NCBI RefSeq assembly: GCF_000720485.1
Contig: NZ_JOAX01000009.1
Location: 147,968 to 211,967, forward strand
Direction of reading: 5' to 3'
Source: Streptomyces ochraceiscleroticus
GTDB lineage: Bacteria > Actinomycetota > Actinomycetes > Streptomycetales > Streptomycetaceae
DNA length: 64,000 nt
In this document: piece after piece, positions 33,877 through 42,868 of the stretch
Numbering within the stretch: position 1 is the stretch's first letter
How the letters are laid out: the number at the start of each line of letters is the position of its first letter
The notes under the pieces: model-generated
Told to the model about the DNA's origin: nothing
The model's database searches: none
The model's input: the letters and a program-made list of their open reading frames with translations, nothing else
Program-made: the position numbers and the translations under genes

Positions 33877-33933
33877 TCCCCCCTCTCCACCGCGTCCCCC
33901 CTCTCCACCGCGTGTCCGCCCCTTTCCACCGCG
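33877..33933. repeat. tandem repeats between guaD and the DUF5709 gene
   Basis: Two perfect copies of an 18-mer (TCCCCCCTCTCCACCGCG) at 33877-33912 followed by a degenerate 21-base copy ending at 33933. The array fills the whole gap between the two minus-strand genes. On the transcribed strand each unit reads CGCGGTGGA plus a GA/GG-rich run, which includes ribosome-site-like GAGGGGGG. Confidence 0.85.
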
Positions 33934-34428
33934 TCAGGGCAGCGGCGGGGACTCGTCGTCGTTGACGTTCTCGTCGTCCACGACGTGCACCGCCGCCTCC
34001 TCGGCACCCGCGGCGCCGCCGTCGATGCCCACGTCCCGGGCGACGACGTCGTTGGCGTTCCGGCCGTGGTCAGGGAAGCCCTGGTCGCCGCTGACGAGGC
34101 GCCCGGCACGGTCCTCCCCGGCCTGCTCGTCCACCGGCTCGCCGTCGCCGTCCGGCAGGTCACCGATGCCGTTGCCCTCGGGGGGCGCCACGTCCGGGAC
34201 CTCTTCGGACAGTCGCTCGTCCAGGCTCTCGCCCCTGCGCTGTTCGTTCGCCGTGGTGCCCGTCTTGTTCACCGCGAGCGGCTTCTCGGGCGGCGAGTAG
34301 CCCTGGTCCAGCTGCTGATCGGCATCCGGCTCGTCGAGGGCGTCCTCCATGTCGAGGTCGTCGGGCTTGGCCGACACGTCGTAGGCGGGCGGCTGGTAGA
34401 CCTCGTCACCCATCGCCTCGTCGGACAT
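33934..34428 (-). CDS. DUF5709 domain protein
   Basis: 164 aa, very acidic. DUF5709 signature blocks: DLDMEDALDEPDADQQLDQGYSPPEKPLAVNKTGTTA, ESLDERLSEE, and RDVGIDGGAAGAEEAAVHVVDD near the end. Probably an intrinsically disordered cytosolic protein of unknown role. ATG 34428 has AGGAGAG. Gene order suggests co-transcription with guaD. Confidence 0.82.
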   Translation of the reverse strand: MSDEAMGDEVYQPPAYDVSAKPDDLDMEDALDEPDADQQLDQGYSPPEKPLAVNKTGTTANEQRRGESLDERLSEEVPDVAPPEGNGIGDLPDGDGEPVDEQAGEDRAGRLVSGDQGFPDHGRNANDVVARDVGIDGGAAGAEEAAVHVVDDENVNDDESPPLP

Positions 34429-34857
34429 GGCCGCTCTCCTCTCCTGGACTGCCGTTCCGCAGCACGGGTGCCCGTTTCTGCCCCCGTGCACCCACCCTGC
34501 GGAACCGTCACACATTGTGCAAATGCAACGTCGGACCGTCAGCGAGTACCCGTGTGTCACAGGCTCACCGCCCCCTGTGAGAATGCGCACCCACTCGGTG
34601 GATCCCTTGGGGCACAAGGGCTCCACGAGGGATCCGCGACAGGGTGACGGCCATCGCACCCCAAGAGCGTTTCCCCGGCCGCACCGTTATGTGAAAGTCG
34701 AATCTTGTCGTGCCCGGGGCGTGCGCAGCCGCGCTCTCCTCCGGTCCGGCACCGACCGATTCTCGGCACTCCAGGCCCGCCACCGCACACAGCCGTGCCC
34801 GCCGCGCCCGCCGAGCCGCTTTCCGAGCCTGACGGGCTCTTCACGAAGTGTTCTGAC
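34429..34857. other. divergent promoter region of about 430 bp
   Basis: Lies between the DUF5709 gene (minus) and the MFS gene (plus). The latter frame is open from 34705, so part of this could be coding if an upstream start is used. A minus-strand GGGTAC stands at 34549-34544 (about 116 bp before DUF5709), but no proper -35 partner was found. A short less-GC-rich stretch lies at about 34500-34530. Confidence 0.5.
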
Positions 34858-36453
34858 GTGCCTTCTCCCGTGCTTGCTCCCGGCCACGTTCCCGCGCAGC
34901 CGACCGCATCCGAGAGTGCGACCGCCGCCGATTCCGCGGTCACCGCCGACCCCGTGGCCGATACGGCCGACCCGGCCGATCCGGCCGGTGATCCACGGGG
35001 CGGCAAAGCCCCCTCCTCCGTACGCCGGTACACCGCGAACCTGAAGTACCTCTTCAGGCGCGGCCGTACGGGCGGCACCGGCGGCGACCACGCGCCGTGG
35101 CGCTCGCTGCGCTACCGCAGCATGCGCTGGTGGTCGGTGGCCAACCTGGTCTCCAACGCCGGTACCTGGATGCAGCTCACCGCCCAGAACCTGCTGGTAC
35201 TGCAGCTCACCGGGTCCGCCGCCGCCACCGGCCTCTCGCTCTCCGTACAGGCGGGCCCCGGCCTGCTCATGGGCCTCTTCGGCGGCGCGGCCGTCGACCG
35301 CTGGCCCCGTAAGGTCACCGCCGCGGTGAGCCAGGCCCTGCTGGGCCTGGTCGCGTTCGCCACCGCCTTCCTGGTGGCCACCGACCAGCTCAGCTACGGC
35401 GTGCTCATGGCGCTGTCCGCCGTCACCGGCATCATCGCCACGGTCGACGGGCCCGCCACCTCGCTGCTCGGCAACGACCTCGTACGCCGGGAGGACGTGC
35501 CCTCGGCCATCGCGGTCGGCTCGCTGGTGCACAGCGTGGGCCGGCTCGGCGGTACGGCGCTGGCCGGTGTGGCCGTCGGCGTCCTCGGCACGGGTGCCGC
35601 GTACGCCGCGAACGGCTTCTCCTTCCTCTTCGTCGCCGCGGTGATCCCCTTCCTGCGGCCGGTCAGCCAGGCGCTGCGCGGAGCCGGGGCCGACAAGGCC
35701 GCGGCGAAGGCGCCGGTGAGCCTGGAGAAGGCCGAGAAGGCCGACAAGGCCGAGAAGGCCGAGAAGGCCGAGAAGACTGAGGTCGAGAAGGCACCGGAGC
35801 CCGTGGCGGCCGATCCCGAGCCCGCCATGACGGCCCGCGAGGGCATCGCCTTCTTCATGCGCCGCCCGCGGCTGGTGGCGCTGGCCGTGATCACCGGCCT
35901 GAGCGCGATCTTCGGCCGGAACTACCAGCTCACGCTGGCCGTCCTGGTCACCGGGCCGCTCAGCGCGGGCGCCGGCGCCTTCGGCACGGTCTCCTCCGTC
36001 CTGGCCGCCGGTGGCATCGTCGGCGCGATCCTCGCCGCGCGGCTGCGCAAGCCCTCGGTCAAGCTCGTCGGCGCGCTTGCCGCTGCGGGCGGACTGCTCC
36101 AGGCCGTCGCGGGGCTCTCGCCCTCGCTCATCCTGCTGCTGGTCCTCGTGCTGCCGATGTCGGTGGTGGAGTCGGTCTCCGACACCGCGGGCACGACCGT
36201 GCTGCAGACCGACCCGCCGGCGAACATGCGCGGCCGTGTGCTCGGCGTCTGGCGGAGTCTGAGCACGGGCTGGGGGCTGGTGGCCCCGCCGCTGCTCGGC
36301 CTCCTCATGGAGTGGGCCGGCGCGCGCGGCGCCCTGGTGGCCGGCGGCCTGATCATCGCGGCCGTGACCGGCCTGGGTGCGGTGCTGCACACCCGCAAGG
36401 GCACGATCCGGACCGCGCCGGCCACGGCGGTGGCCTACCGGACGGCCGCCTGA
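34858..36453 (+). CDS. MFS transporter with charged central loop
   Basis: About 531 aa. A disordered Ala/Asp-rich N-terminus of about 75 residues leads to 10-12 hydrophobic segments ([48 protein letters not shown] with the loop 2-3 motif). The two halves are joined by a cytosolic loop of Glu-Lys-Ala repeats. Resembles the enterobactin-exporter EntS/MFS_3 group. Start uncertain: GTG 34858 gives a plausible N-terminus but has no clear ribosome site, and the frame opens further upstream. Ends at a strong bidirectional hairpin. Confidence 0.85.
   Translation: MPSPVLAPGHVPAQPTASESATAADSAVTADPVADTADPADPAGDPRGGKAPSSVRRYTANLKYLFRRGRTGGTGGDHAPWRSLRYRSMRWWSVANLVSNAGTWMQLTAQNLLVLQLTGSAAATGLSLSVQAGPGLLMGLFGGAAVDRWPRKVTAAVSQALLGLVAFATAFLVATDQLSYGVLMALSAVTGIIATVDGPATSLLGNDLVRREDVPSAIAVGSLVHSVGRLGGTALAGVAVGVLGTGAAYAANGFSFLFVAAVIPFLRPVSQALRGAGADKAAAKAPVSLEKAEKADKAEKAEKAEKTEVEKAPEPVAADPEPAMTAREGIAFFMRRPRLVALAVITGLSAIFGRNYQLTLAVLVTGPLSAGAGAFGTVSSVLAAGGIVGAILAARLRKPSVKLVGALAAAGGLLQAVAGLSPSLILLLVLVLPMSVVESVSDTAGTTVLQTDPPANMRGRVLGVWRSLSTGWGLVAPPLLGLLMEWAGARGALVAGGLIIAAVTGLGAVLHTRKGTIRTAPATAVAYRTAA
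35725..35793 (+). repeat. in-frame 9-bp repeats coding for EKA loop
   Basis: Repeated GAGAAGGCC units (with GACAAGGCC variants) code for Glu-Lys-Ala or Asp-Lys-Ala in the central loop of the MFS transporter. The periodicity may vary between strains. Confidence 0.8.
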
Positions 36454-36480
36454 CCGGCACCTACGTACCTCCGCACGCGT

Positions 36481-36517
36481 GAAGGGGCCGGGACTCGTGG
36501 TGAGTCCCGGCCCCTTC
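36481..36517. terminator. bidirectional terminator hairpin
   Basis: A perfect 15-bp stem (GAAGGGGCCGGGACT at 36481-36495 with 36503-36517) and a 7-nt loop, between the convergent MFS and HhH-GPD genes. Confidence 0.85.
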
Positions 36518-36545
36518 GCGTCGCTGTGAGGTCTCCGTCGCCTCG

Positions 36546-37196
36546 CTAGGACGTCTCCTCCTCGACGTCCTCGACGACGGACTTCTCCAGCGCGGCCCGG
36601 ACCAGCGCCGCGGCCAGCGTGGCGGTGTCGTCGGCGGACACCAGCCGCGCCAGCTCCTCCGGCTTCTTGGGCAGGCCGAGCCGCTCAGCGCCCTGCAGAG
36701 CCTTACTGTCGAGATACGGGGCGAGGTCCCGCCACACGGCCTGGGCCTCGCGCAGGAAGATGTCCGCGCCGGCCGGGCCGAGCCCGGGAACCTTCTGCAG
36801 CAGCTCCTTCAGCCGGTCCACGTCCCCGCCGGCCTCGTCCCGCAGCCGCCGCAGGTCGCCGTGGTACTCCTCCAGCAGGAGCTGCGCACCGTCCCCGAGC
36901 TGGGTGGACGTGCGCTCGTCGTACCGGCGGTAGCTGCCCCGGCCCAGGGCGTCGACCCGCTGCTGCCAGGTCGCGTCCCGCATGGACCGGGCGTCCCGCA
37001 TCCCCGCCTCGAAGAGCTCGCGCGCCGCGGCCACCGCCACCGAGGCCCGGATGCGCGCGCTGAGCAGGCAGGAGAGCACGAGCAGTTGGTACAGCGGCTG
37101 TGGGGTGTCACGGAGCGTGATGCCCGCCTCCGCTGCGTAGGTCTGCCCGTGCGTCTCCAACAGGGCCTGCACGGTCTTCCGCCGGTCACCCGTCAT
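36546..37196 (-). CDS. HhH-GPD base excision DNA repair protein (endonuclease III-like)
   Basis: 216 aa. Helix-hairpin-helix LLQKVPGLGPAGADIFLRE near residues 133-151 and an Asp in APYLDSKAL at the place of the catalytic Asp of the family. N-terminal YQLLVLSCLLSARI block. No C-terminal four-Cys [4Fe-4S] loop, so it belongs to the cluster-free subgroup. Probably excises a damaged base. ATG 37196 has AAGGAGT. Confidence 0.85.
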   Translation of the reverse strand: MTGDRRKTVQALLETHGQTYAAEAGITLRDTPQPLYQLLVLSCLLSARIRASVAVAAARELFEAGMRDARSMRDATWQQRVDALGRGSYRRYDERTSTQLGDGAQLLLEEYHGDLRRLRDEAGGDVDRLKELLQKVPGLGPAGADIFLREAQAVWRDLAPYLDSKALQGAERLGLPKKPEELARLVSADDTATLAAALVRAALEKSVVEDVEEETS

Positions 37197-37224
37197 GCCG
37201 GTACTCCTTTGAGAGGGGGCGGGA

Positions 37225-37344
37225 CTAGTGGGCGCCTCGCGAGGCGCCGCCGAAGAGCCGGGCGAGCGCACGGAAGGGGAGTGTCACCACGGCGGCGATG
37301 GTGCTGCCGATGGCCCGCAGTACGTCGGCGATGGCGCTGAGCAC
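37225..37344 (-). CDS. 39-aa hydrophobic membrane peptide
   Basis: Small gene opening with GTG. Its central stretch AIGSTIAAVVTLPFRALARL is a single hydrophobic segment followed by a short basic turn and FGGAS. The ribosome site GAGGAGGAA lies 4 nt before GTG 37344, as strong as any in the window. I recall short LPFRxLARLFGGAS-type peptides in other Streptomyces, but this is from memory. It stands just upstream of the HhH-GPD gene on the same strand. Confidence 0.6.
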   Translation of the reverse strand: MLSAIADVLRAIGSTIAAVVTLPFRALARLFGGASRGAH

Positions 37345-37407
37345 GATTCCTCCTCATATCAGGGGAACTGTTCCTGTCCCTCGGGTTACCGGAATCGCGG
37401 AACGTAA

Positions 37408-38328
37408 TCATGGCCGGTGGGACACGCGGGCCCGCTCCATGAGCCGCGCCCGCCGCGCCGCCGCGGCCCGGCCCGCGGGGGAGAGGCACCACTCCCACCA
37501 CCGGTCCAGCGCCTTCGGCGTCACCTCGTCCGCCGGGACCACCGCGGGCCAGCGCAGCGCCCGCGCCTGGGCGCTCACCTTCGCGCCGCCCAGTACGGGA
37601 TCGACGGCCAGTACCGGCGTGCCCGCCCGCAGCGCCAGCACCATGCCGTGCAGCCGGTTGGTGACCACGGCGTCGAGCCGGGCGGCGAGCCCCATGAACT
37701 GCTCCGGGGTCGCGCAGTGCCGCCAGTCGTCGATGGCGAGCCGGGTGTCGGCGGCCACTCGTGTGCAGTCCAGCCGGGTGAGCCACTCGATCAGCGCTCC
37801 GCCGACCGTGTCGTGCCGCCGCCGCTCCGCGTACTCGCCCTGCCCGTACGTCAGCACCACCCCCACCAGAGGTGGCACCGGGTGCAGTGGGGCCGCTGCG
37901 GCCAGGTCGACGGAGGGTGCGGCGGCCGGTTCGTCCCGGGCGAAGACCCGGTCGAAGCCGCTCACCGCGGGGTCGCCGGGGTCGATGACGCTCACGCCGA
38001 CGGCGAGCCGCCGGCAGTTGCTGAACTGCCGGTGCAGCCGCAGGAGTTGCTCTCCGTACACCGGGCCGCAGGTGAAGACGACGTGGTCGTACGCGGCGGG
38101 GTCGGCGGCGTCCAGCGGCATGCGGTCCGGTGCGAAGCCGCGGCTCCAGGCGGTGTCGTGCGCGATGCCGCACGCCGTGAGCGCCTCGGAAACCCGGCGC
38201 TGGGCCAGCGCGTCGCCGACCGTGACCTCGCCGTCGTCGAAGCTGAACCACCCGGTCAGCAGCGTCCGTCCGGGTCCTCCGGGACGGGCGAGCAGGTCGT
38301 CGGTCAGGGCGGTCAAGGGCTCTCGCAT
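37408..38328 (-). CDS. polysaccharide pyruvyl transferase family protein
   Basis: 306 aa. WcaK/CsaB-like family: TLLTGWFSFDDGEVTVGDAL at the start, VFARDEPA, and VTNRLHGMVLALRAGTPVLAVDP with the signature RLHG near residue 230. It would add a pyruvyl ketal to a sugar of a surface polymer. ATG 38328 has AAGGAG. It is divergent from the heptose/glycan operon by 160 bp, so the two are probably co-regulated. Confidence 0.85.
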   Translation of the reverse strand: MREPLTALTDDLLARPGGPGRTLLTGWFSFDDGEVTVGDALAQRRVSEALTACGIAHDTAWSRGFAPDRMPLDAADPAAYDHVVFTCGPVYGEQLLRLHRQFSNCRRLAVGVSVIDPGDPAVSGFDRVFARDEPAAAPSVDLAAAAPLHPVPPLVGVVLTYGQGEYAERRRHDTVGGALIEWLTRLDCTRVAADTRLAIDDWRHCATPEQFMGLAARLDAVVTNRLHGMVLALRAGTPVLAVDPVLGGAKVSAQARALRWPAVVPADEVTPKALDRWWEWCLSPAGRAAAARRARLMERARVSHRP

Positions 38329-38487
38329 GCCGTACTCCTTCGCGTTTGCGCGCACGCAGGACGCGCACTCAAGAGGCGTACCCGTGCTGTCGCCGGTAGA
38401 ACGGACGCAGATGTGTAAATGCATGGAAATAGGACACTCAAGGTCCGTGTCACCCAGTGCCATGCCGCACGGAAAGGAGGACGACGC

Positions 38488-39534
38488 GTGACTGCCCTGC
38501 CCTTGCGACCGACGTGGCGGCGTGCCGTCGTGACCGGAGGCGCCGGCTTCCTCGGTTCCCACCTCTGCGAACGCCTGCTGGAGAGCGACGTCGAGGTCGA
38601 CTGCGTGGACAACCTGTCCTCGGGATCGATGGACAACATCGAGCACCTGCTCGGCCGCCCCGGCTTCCGCTTCCTGGACCGGGACGTCTGCCTCCCGCAG
38701 TGCGTCGAGGAACTCCGCGGCCCCTACGACCTGGTCCTGCACTTCGCGTGCCCCGCCTCACCGGCCGACTACCTCCGGATGCCCCTGGAGACGCTCGACG
38801 TCGGGAGCCTCGGGACGCGGAACGCCCTGGCCATCGCGCACCGCGACAGTGCACGCCTCGTCCTCGCCTCCACCTCCGAGGTGTACGGCGACCCCCTCAT
38901 GCACCCGCAGCGTGAGGACTACTGGGGGAACGTCAACCCGGTCGGCCCGCGCAGCGTGTACGACGAGTCCAAGCGGTTCTCCGAGGCACTGGTCACGGCG
39001 CACGTCGGCGCCAAGGGCACCAACGCCGGCATCGTGCGGATGTTCAACACCTACGGTCCGCGGATGCGCGCCCACGACGGCCGCGCCGTCCCCACGTTCA
39101 TCTGCCAGGCGCTGGCCGGCGAACCGCTGACCGTGGCCGGCAGCGGCGAGCAGACCCGCTCGCTGTGCTACGTCGACGACACGGTCGACGGCGTGCTGCT
39201 GGTGGCCGCCAGCCGCGCGGTGCGCCCCGTCAACATCGGCGGCGGCGACGAGACGCCCGTCGCCGAGATCGCGCGCCGCATCGTGGCGCTGACCGGCTCC
39301 AGGTCGGAGCTGCGGTACATCGAACGGCCCGAGGACGACCCCGAACGGCGGCGGCCCGACACCTCGCTGGCCCGCGAGATGTTCGGCTGGGAGCCGAAGG
39401 TCGCGTGGGAGGAAGGGATCAAGCGCACCATCGGCTACTTCGCGAGCCGCGATCCCCGCGAACGGCTCACCGCGCAGCCGGCAGCGGCCCCTCCCGCCCA
39501 CGCCGCCCAGCCCGAAGAAGCCCCGCACCCGTGA
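38488..39534 (+). CDS. UDP-glucuronate decarboxylase-like sugar-nucleotide epimerase/dehydratase
   Basis: 348 aa. Extended SDR: AVVTGGAGFLGSHLCERLL near the start, FACPASPADY, LASTSEVYGDPLMHPQREDYWGNVNPVG, catalytic YDESK, MFNTYGPRM and EQTRSLCYVDDTVDG. These match UXS-type UDP-glucuronate decarboxylases, which make UDP-xylose. In this operon a role on a heptose nucleotide is possible too. GTG 38488 has AAGGAGG. Twelve bases separate it from the next gene. Confidence 0.85.
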   Translation: MTALPLRPTWRRAVVTGGAGFLGSHLCERLLESDVEVDCVDNLSSGSMDNIEHLLGRPGFRFLDRDVCLPQCVEELRGPYDLVLHFACPASPADYLRMPLETLDVGSLGTRNALAIAHRDSARLVLASTSEVYGDPLMHPQREDYWGNVNPVGPRSVYDESKRFSEALVTAHVGAKGTNAGIVRMFNTYGPRMRAHDGRAVPTFICQALAGEPLTVAGSGEQTRSLCYVDDTVDGVLLVAASRAVRPVNIGGGDETPVAEIARRIVALTGSRSELRYIERPEDDPERRRPDTSLAREMFGWEPKVAWEEGIKRTIGYFASRDPRERLTAQPAAAPPAHAAQPEEAPHP

Positions 39535-39546
39535 ACGGATCACTCC

Positions 39547-41190
39547 ATGCGCGTCCTTGGTGTCAACGCTCTCTTTCATGACCCCGCAGCAGCCCTCGTC
39601 ATCGACGGCACGACCGTCGCGGCCGCGGAGGAGGAACGGTTCAGCCGCCGTAAGCACGGCAAGCGCCCGGTCCCCTTCTCCGCCTGGGAACTGCCCGAGC
39701 TCTCCGCCCGCTGGTGCCTGGAACAGGCCGGCCTGACCCCCGCGGACCTCGACGCCGTCGCCTACTCCTACGACCCCGAACTCTCCCGCCCCGCCGAGAT
39801 GATGGGCCTGGACGACCCCTGGGACCACCTCCGCCAGGAGTACGCCCGCCGGGCACCGGAGTTCCTCGCCGAAGCGCTGCCGGGCCTGAAGCCCGAACGC
39901 GTCCGCTTCGTCGCCCACCACGTCGCCCACGCGGCCTCCGCCGGGCTCGCCTCCCCGTACGACGACAGCGCCGTCCTGGTGCTCGACGGCCGCGGCGAGT
40001 GCGCCTCGCACCTCGCGGGCGCCTACTCCGACGGCGAGCTGAAGGTCCTCGCGGCCCAGGAACTCCCGCACTCCCTCGGCCTGTTCTACGAAGAGCTCAC
40101 CGAGCACCTCGGCTTCCTGCGCAGCAGCGACGAGTACAAAGTGATGGCGCTCGCCTCCTACGGCACGCCCCGGTTCCGCGACCAGCTCCGCGAGTACGTC
40201 TACGCCGACGGCACCGGCGGCTACGTCGCCGAACACGTGCCCTGGGAGCGGATGGTGCCGCGCCGGCTCGCAGGGCGCCGCATCACCAGCGACCACGCCG
40301 ACCTCGCCGCCAGCGCCCAGGCGTGCCTGGAGGACATGACGCTCGACCTCGGCCGCTGGCTGCACGAGAAGACCGGCCGGCGCACCCTGTCCCTGGCCGG
40401 CGGCGTCGCGCTGAACTGCGTGGCCAACTCCCGCCTGTACCGGGACGGTCCGTACGAGGACATCTGGGTCCAGCCGGCGGCGGGCGACGCCGGCACGGCG
40501 CTCGGCGCCGCGCTGCACGTCGCCCAGGAACAGGAAGCGGCCCCCGTCGCCCCGATGCCGACCGCCGCGCTCGGCCGCGGCTGGTCCGACGAGGAGCTGC
40601 GCGCCGTCCTGGAGGAGGCCGCCGTCCCGTACGAGGAGCCCGACGACATCGCCGAGACGGTCGCCGAGGAGCTGGCGAACAACGGGATCGTCGCCTGGTA
40701 CCAGGGCCGCAGCGAGTACGGTCCGCGGGCGCTCGGCCACCGCTCCCTGCTCGCCCACCCCGGACACCCGGACAACCTCGAACGGCTCAACGCCGTGAAG
40801 GGCCGCGAGGAATTCCGGCCCGTCGCGCCGATGGTGCTGGAGGACCGGGCCCCCGAGCTGTTCGAGGGCGGGCCGCTGCCCAGTCCGTACATGCTCTTCG
40901 TGCACGACGTCCGCGAGCAGTGGCGGTCGAAGATCCCCGCCGTGGTGCACGTCGACGGCACGGCCCGCGTCCAGACCGTCGAGGACCGCACCGAACCACT
41001 GGTGGCCCGGATGCTCGCCGCCTTCGACCGGCGCACCGGTATCCCCGTCGTCGTCAACACCAGCCTGAACACGGCGGGCCGCCCCATGGTCGACAGCCCG
41101 CGCGAGGCGCTGGAGTGCTTCGGCAGCGCGCCCGTCGACCTGCTGGCCATCGGGCCGTTCGCGGTCCGCCGGGGGAGGGCGTTCGCATGA
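39547..41190 (+). CDS. carbamoyltransferase (NodU/CmcH family)
   Basis: 547 aa. VLGVNALFHDPAAALVIDG at the start, VAHHVAHAASAG (metal-binding His set, about 120), DEYKVMALASYG, LAGGVALNCVANS, and C-terminal EFRPVAPMVL and VVVNTSLNTAGRP. It transfers carbamoyl from carbamoyl phosphate, probably to a hydroxyl of the glycan or its heptose. Its stop overlaps the next gene (ATGA). Confidence 0.92.
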   Translation: MRVLGVNALFHDPAAALVIDGTTVAAAEEERFSRRKHGKRPVPFSAWELPELSARWCLEQAGLTPADLDAVAYSYDPELSRPAEMMGLDDPWDHLRQEYARRAPEFLAEALPGLKPERVRFVAHHVAHAASAGLASPYDDSAVLVLDGRGECASHLAGAYSDGELKVLAAQELPHSLGLFYEELTEHLGFLRSSDEYKVMALASYGTPRFRDQLREYVYADGTGGYVAEHVPWERMVPRRLAGRRITSDHADLAASAQACLEDMTLDLGRWLHEKTGRRTLSLAGGVALNCVANSRLYRDGPYEDIWVQPAAGDAGTALGAALHVAQEQEAAPVAPMPTAALGRGWSDEELRAVLEEAAVPYEEPDDIAETVAEELANNGIVAWYQGRSEYGPRALGHRSLLAHPGHPDNLERLNAVKGREEFRPVAPMVLEDRAPELFEGGPLPSPYMLFVHDVREQWRSKIPAVVHVDGTARVQTVEDRTEPLVARMLAAFDRRTGIPVVVNTSLNTAGRPMVDSPREALECFGSAPVDLLAIGPFAVRRGRAFA

Positions 41191-42245
41191 CACCACCCGA
41201 CACCCCCGCGAGTACCGCGACCGGGACCGCGGACCCCGCACACCGCGCCGCCGGAGCGGAGGTCTCCTACGCCGTCGTCATACCGACCCTGGGCAGGCCC
41301 TGCCTCACCGACTGCCTGCGGGCCCTCGCCGAGGCCGGCGAGCCGTGGCCCGACCAGGTGGTACTGGTCGACGACCGGCCCGAGCCCGGGGAGCCGCTGC
41401 CGCTGGAGGCCGCGGGCCCGCTCCAGGACCGCATCCGTACGACGGCCACCGGCGGGCGCGGCCCCGCCGCCGCCCGGAACGCGGGCCTCGCCGCCGTCGG
41501 CACCCCCTGGGTCGTCTTCCTCGACGACGACGTGCGGGTGACGCCCGACTGGAGCCGCCGGCTCACCGCCGACCTCGCCGCGGCCGACGTCCGCACCGGC
41601 GGTGTCCAGGGCCGCCTCCACGTGCCGCTCGACGCCGGCCGCCGCCACACCGACTGGGAGCGCGGCACCGCCGGCCTGGAAGGCGCCGCCTGGGCGACCG
41701 CCGACATGGCCTACCGCAGCGCGGCCCTCCGCGACGTCGGCGGCTTCGACGAGCGGTTCCCGCGCGCCTTCCGCGAGGACGCCGACCTCGCGCTGCGCGT
41801 GATGGACGCGGGGTGGGCACTGCGCCGCGGCGAGCGCGTCACCCACCACCCGGTACGCCCCGCCGACCGCTGGGTCTCCGTACGCGTCCAGCGCGGCAAC
41901 GCCGACGACGCGCTGATGCGGCGGCTGCACGGCGGCGACTGGTGGCACCGGGCCGACGCACCGCGTGGCCGGCTCGCCCGGCACGCCGCCATCACAGCCG
42001 CCGCCACCGCCGCGGCAGCGCTCGCGCTGGCCCGCCGCCCGCGCGCCGCCGCGCTCGCCGGGTCCCTGTGGGCGGTGGGCACCGCCGAGTTCGCCTGGGC
42101 CCGCATCGCCCCCGGCCCGCGCACCCGGCACGAGGTCACCACCATGCTCTGCACCAGCGCGGTCATCCCGCCGCTCGCCGTCGCCCACCGCCTGCGCGGC
42201 GAGCTGGCGCACCGGCGCGCGGCGGCCTGGCGAGGTGCCGCATGA
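41187..42245 (+). CDS. glycosyltransferase family 2, membrane-tethered
   Basis: 352 aa. GT-A fold: VVIPTLGRPCLTDCL (about 30), VLVDDRP, AAARNAGLAA, the metal motif FLDDDVRV, and FREDADLALRV. Residues about 265-345 are Ala-rich hydrophobic, suggesting one to three membrane segments. Acts on a membrane-linked acceptor. ATGA overlap on both sides. Confidence 0.88.
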   Translation: MTPPDTPASTATGTADPAHRAAGAEVSYAVVIPTLGRPCLTDCLRALAEAGEPWPDQVVLVDDRPEPGEPLPLEAAGPLQDRIRTTATGGRGPAAARNAGLAAVGTPWVVFLDDDVRVTPDWSRRLTADLAAADVRTGGVQGRLHVPLDAGRRHTDWERGTAGLEGAAWATADMAYRSAALRDVGGFDERFPRAFREDADLALRVMDAGWALRRGERVTHHPVRPADRWVSVRVQRGNADDALMRRLHGGDWWHRADAPRGRLARHAAITAAATAAAALALARRPRAAALAGSLWAVGTAEFAWARIAPGPRTRHEVTTMLCTSAVIPPLAVAHRLRGELAHRRAAAWRGAA

Positions 42246-42868
42246 GCGATCCGCGCCACGACGACACGCTCCCCGCGGGGGATACGCCCGGCGGGCGGCA
42301 CGAGCGGCCCGCCGCCGTCCTCTTCGACAGGGACGGCACCCTCATCGAGGACGTGCCCTACAACAGCGACCCGCGGCTGGTCCGCGTGCTGCCCGGCGTG
42401 CCCGAAGCGCTCCGGCTGCTGCGCGCCGCCGGCATCCCCACCGCCGTCGTCAGCAACCAGTCGGGCGTGGGCCGCGGCCTGCTCACCGAGAATCAGGTAC
42501 GCCTGGTCAACGCCCGGGTGGACGACGCGCTCGGCGGCTTCGGCACCTGGGTGTACTGCCCGCACCACCCCGAGGACGGCTGCCACTGCCGCAAGCCCAA
42601 GCCCGGCCTGGTCATCGAGGCGGCCCGGCGGCTCGCCGTACCGGCCGCGAAGTGCGTGGTGATCGGGGACATCGGCGCCGACGTGCTCGCCGCGCACGCT
42701 GCCGGTGCCCGCGCCGTCCTCGTACCCAACGCCGTCACCCGCGCCGAAGAGGTCACCGCCGCACCGCACATCGCGCCCGACGTGCTCAGCGCCGTTCGGC
42801 AGTTGCTCGGCCACGGCCCGGAGACCGCGCCCGTCCCCGTCGCGGAGACCTGGGGGTGGGACCGGTGA
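42242..42868 (+). CDS. gmhB: GmhB-like D-glycero-D-manno-heptose bisphosphate phosphatase (HAD)
   Basis: 208 aa. HAD motif I FDRDGTLIEDVPYN (about 28), motif II VSNQSGVGRG, the zinc loop CPHHPEDGCHCRKPKPG (Cys-His-Cys-Cys) typical of GmhB, and motif IV VIGDIGADVLAA. GmhB removes the 7-phosphate from heptose 1,7-bisphosphate. HisB-N is the close relative; the heptose context supports GmhB. An extra 20-residue polar N-terminus precedes the fold. Coupled to both neighbours by 4-bp overlaps. Confidence 0.85.
   Translation: MSDPRHDDTLPAGDTPGGRHERPAAVLFDRDGTLIEDVPYNSDPRLVRVLPGVPEALRLLRAAGIPTAVVSNQSGVGRGLLTENQVRLVNARVDDALGGFGTWVYCPHHPEDGCHCRKPKPGLVIEAARRLAVPAAKCVVIGDIGADVLAAHAAGARAVLVPNAVTRAEEVTAAPHIAPDVLSAVRQLLGHGPETAPVPVAETWGWDR

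Noticed and set aside
34544..34549. GGGTAC on the minus strand before the DUF5709 gene as a SigB -10
   Set aside because: No GNNT element at the proper 14-16 base spacing.
38758..41241. An 827-codon minus-strand open frame opposite the UXS and carbamoyltransferase genes
   Set aside because: Antisense shadow with no domain signature.
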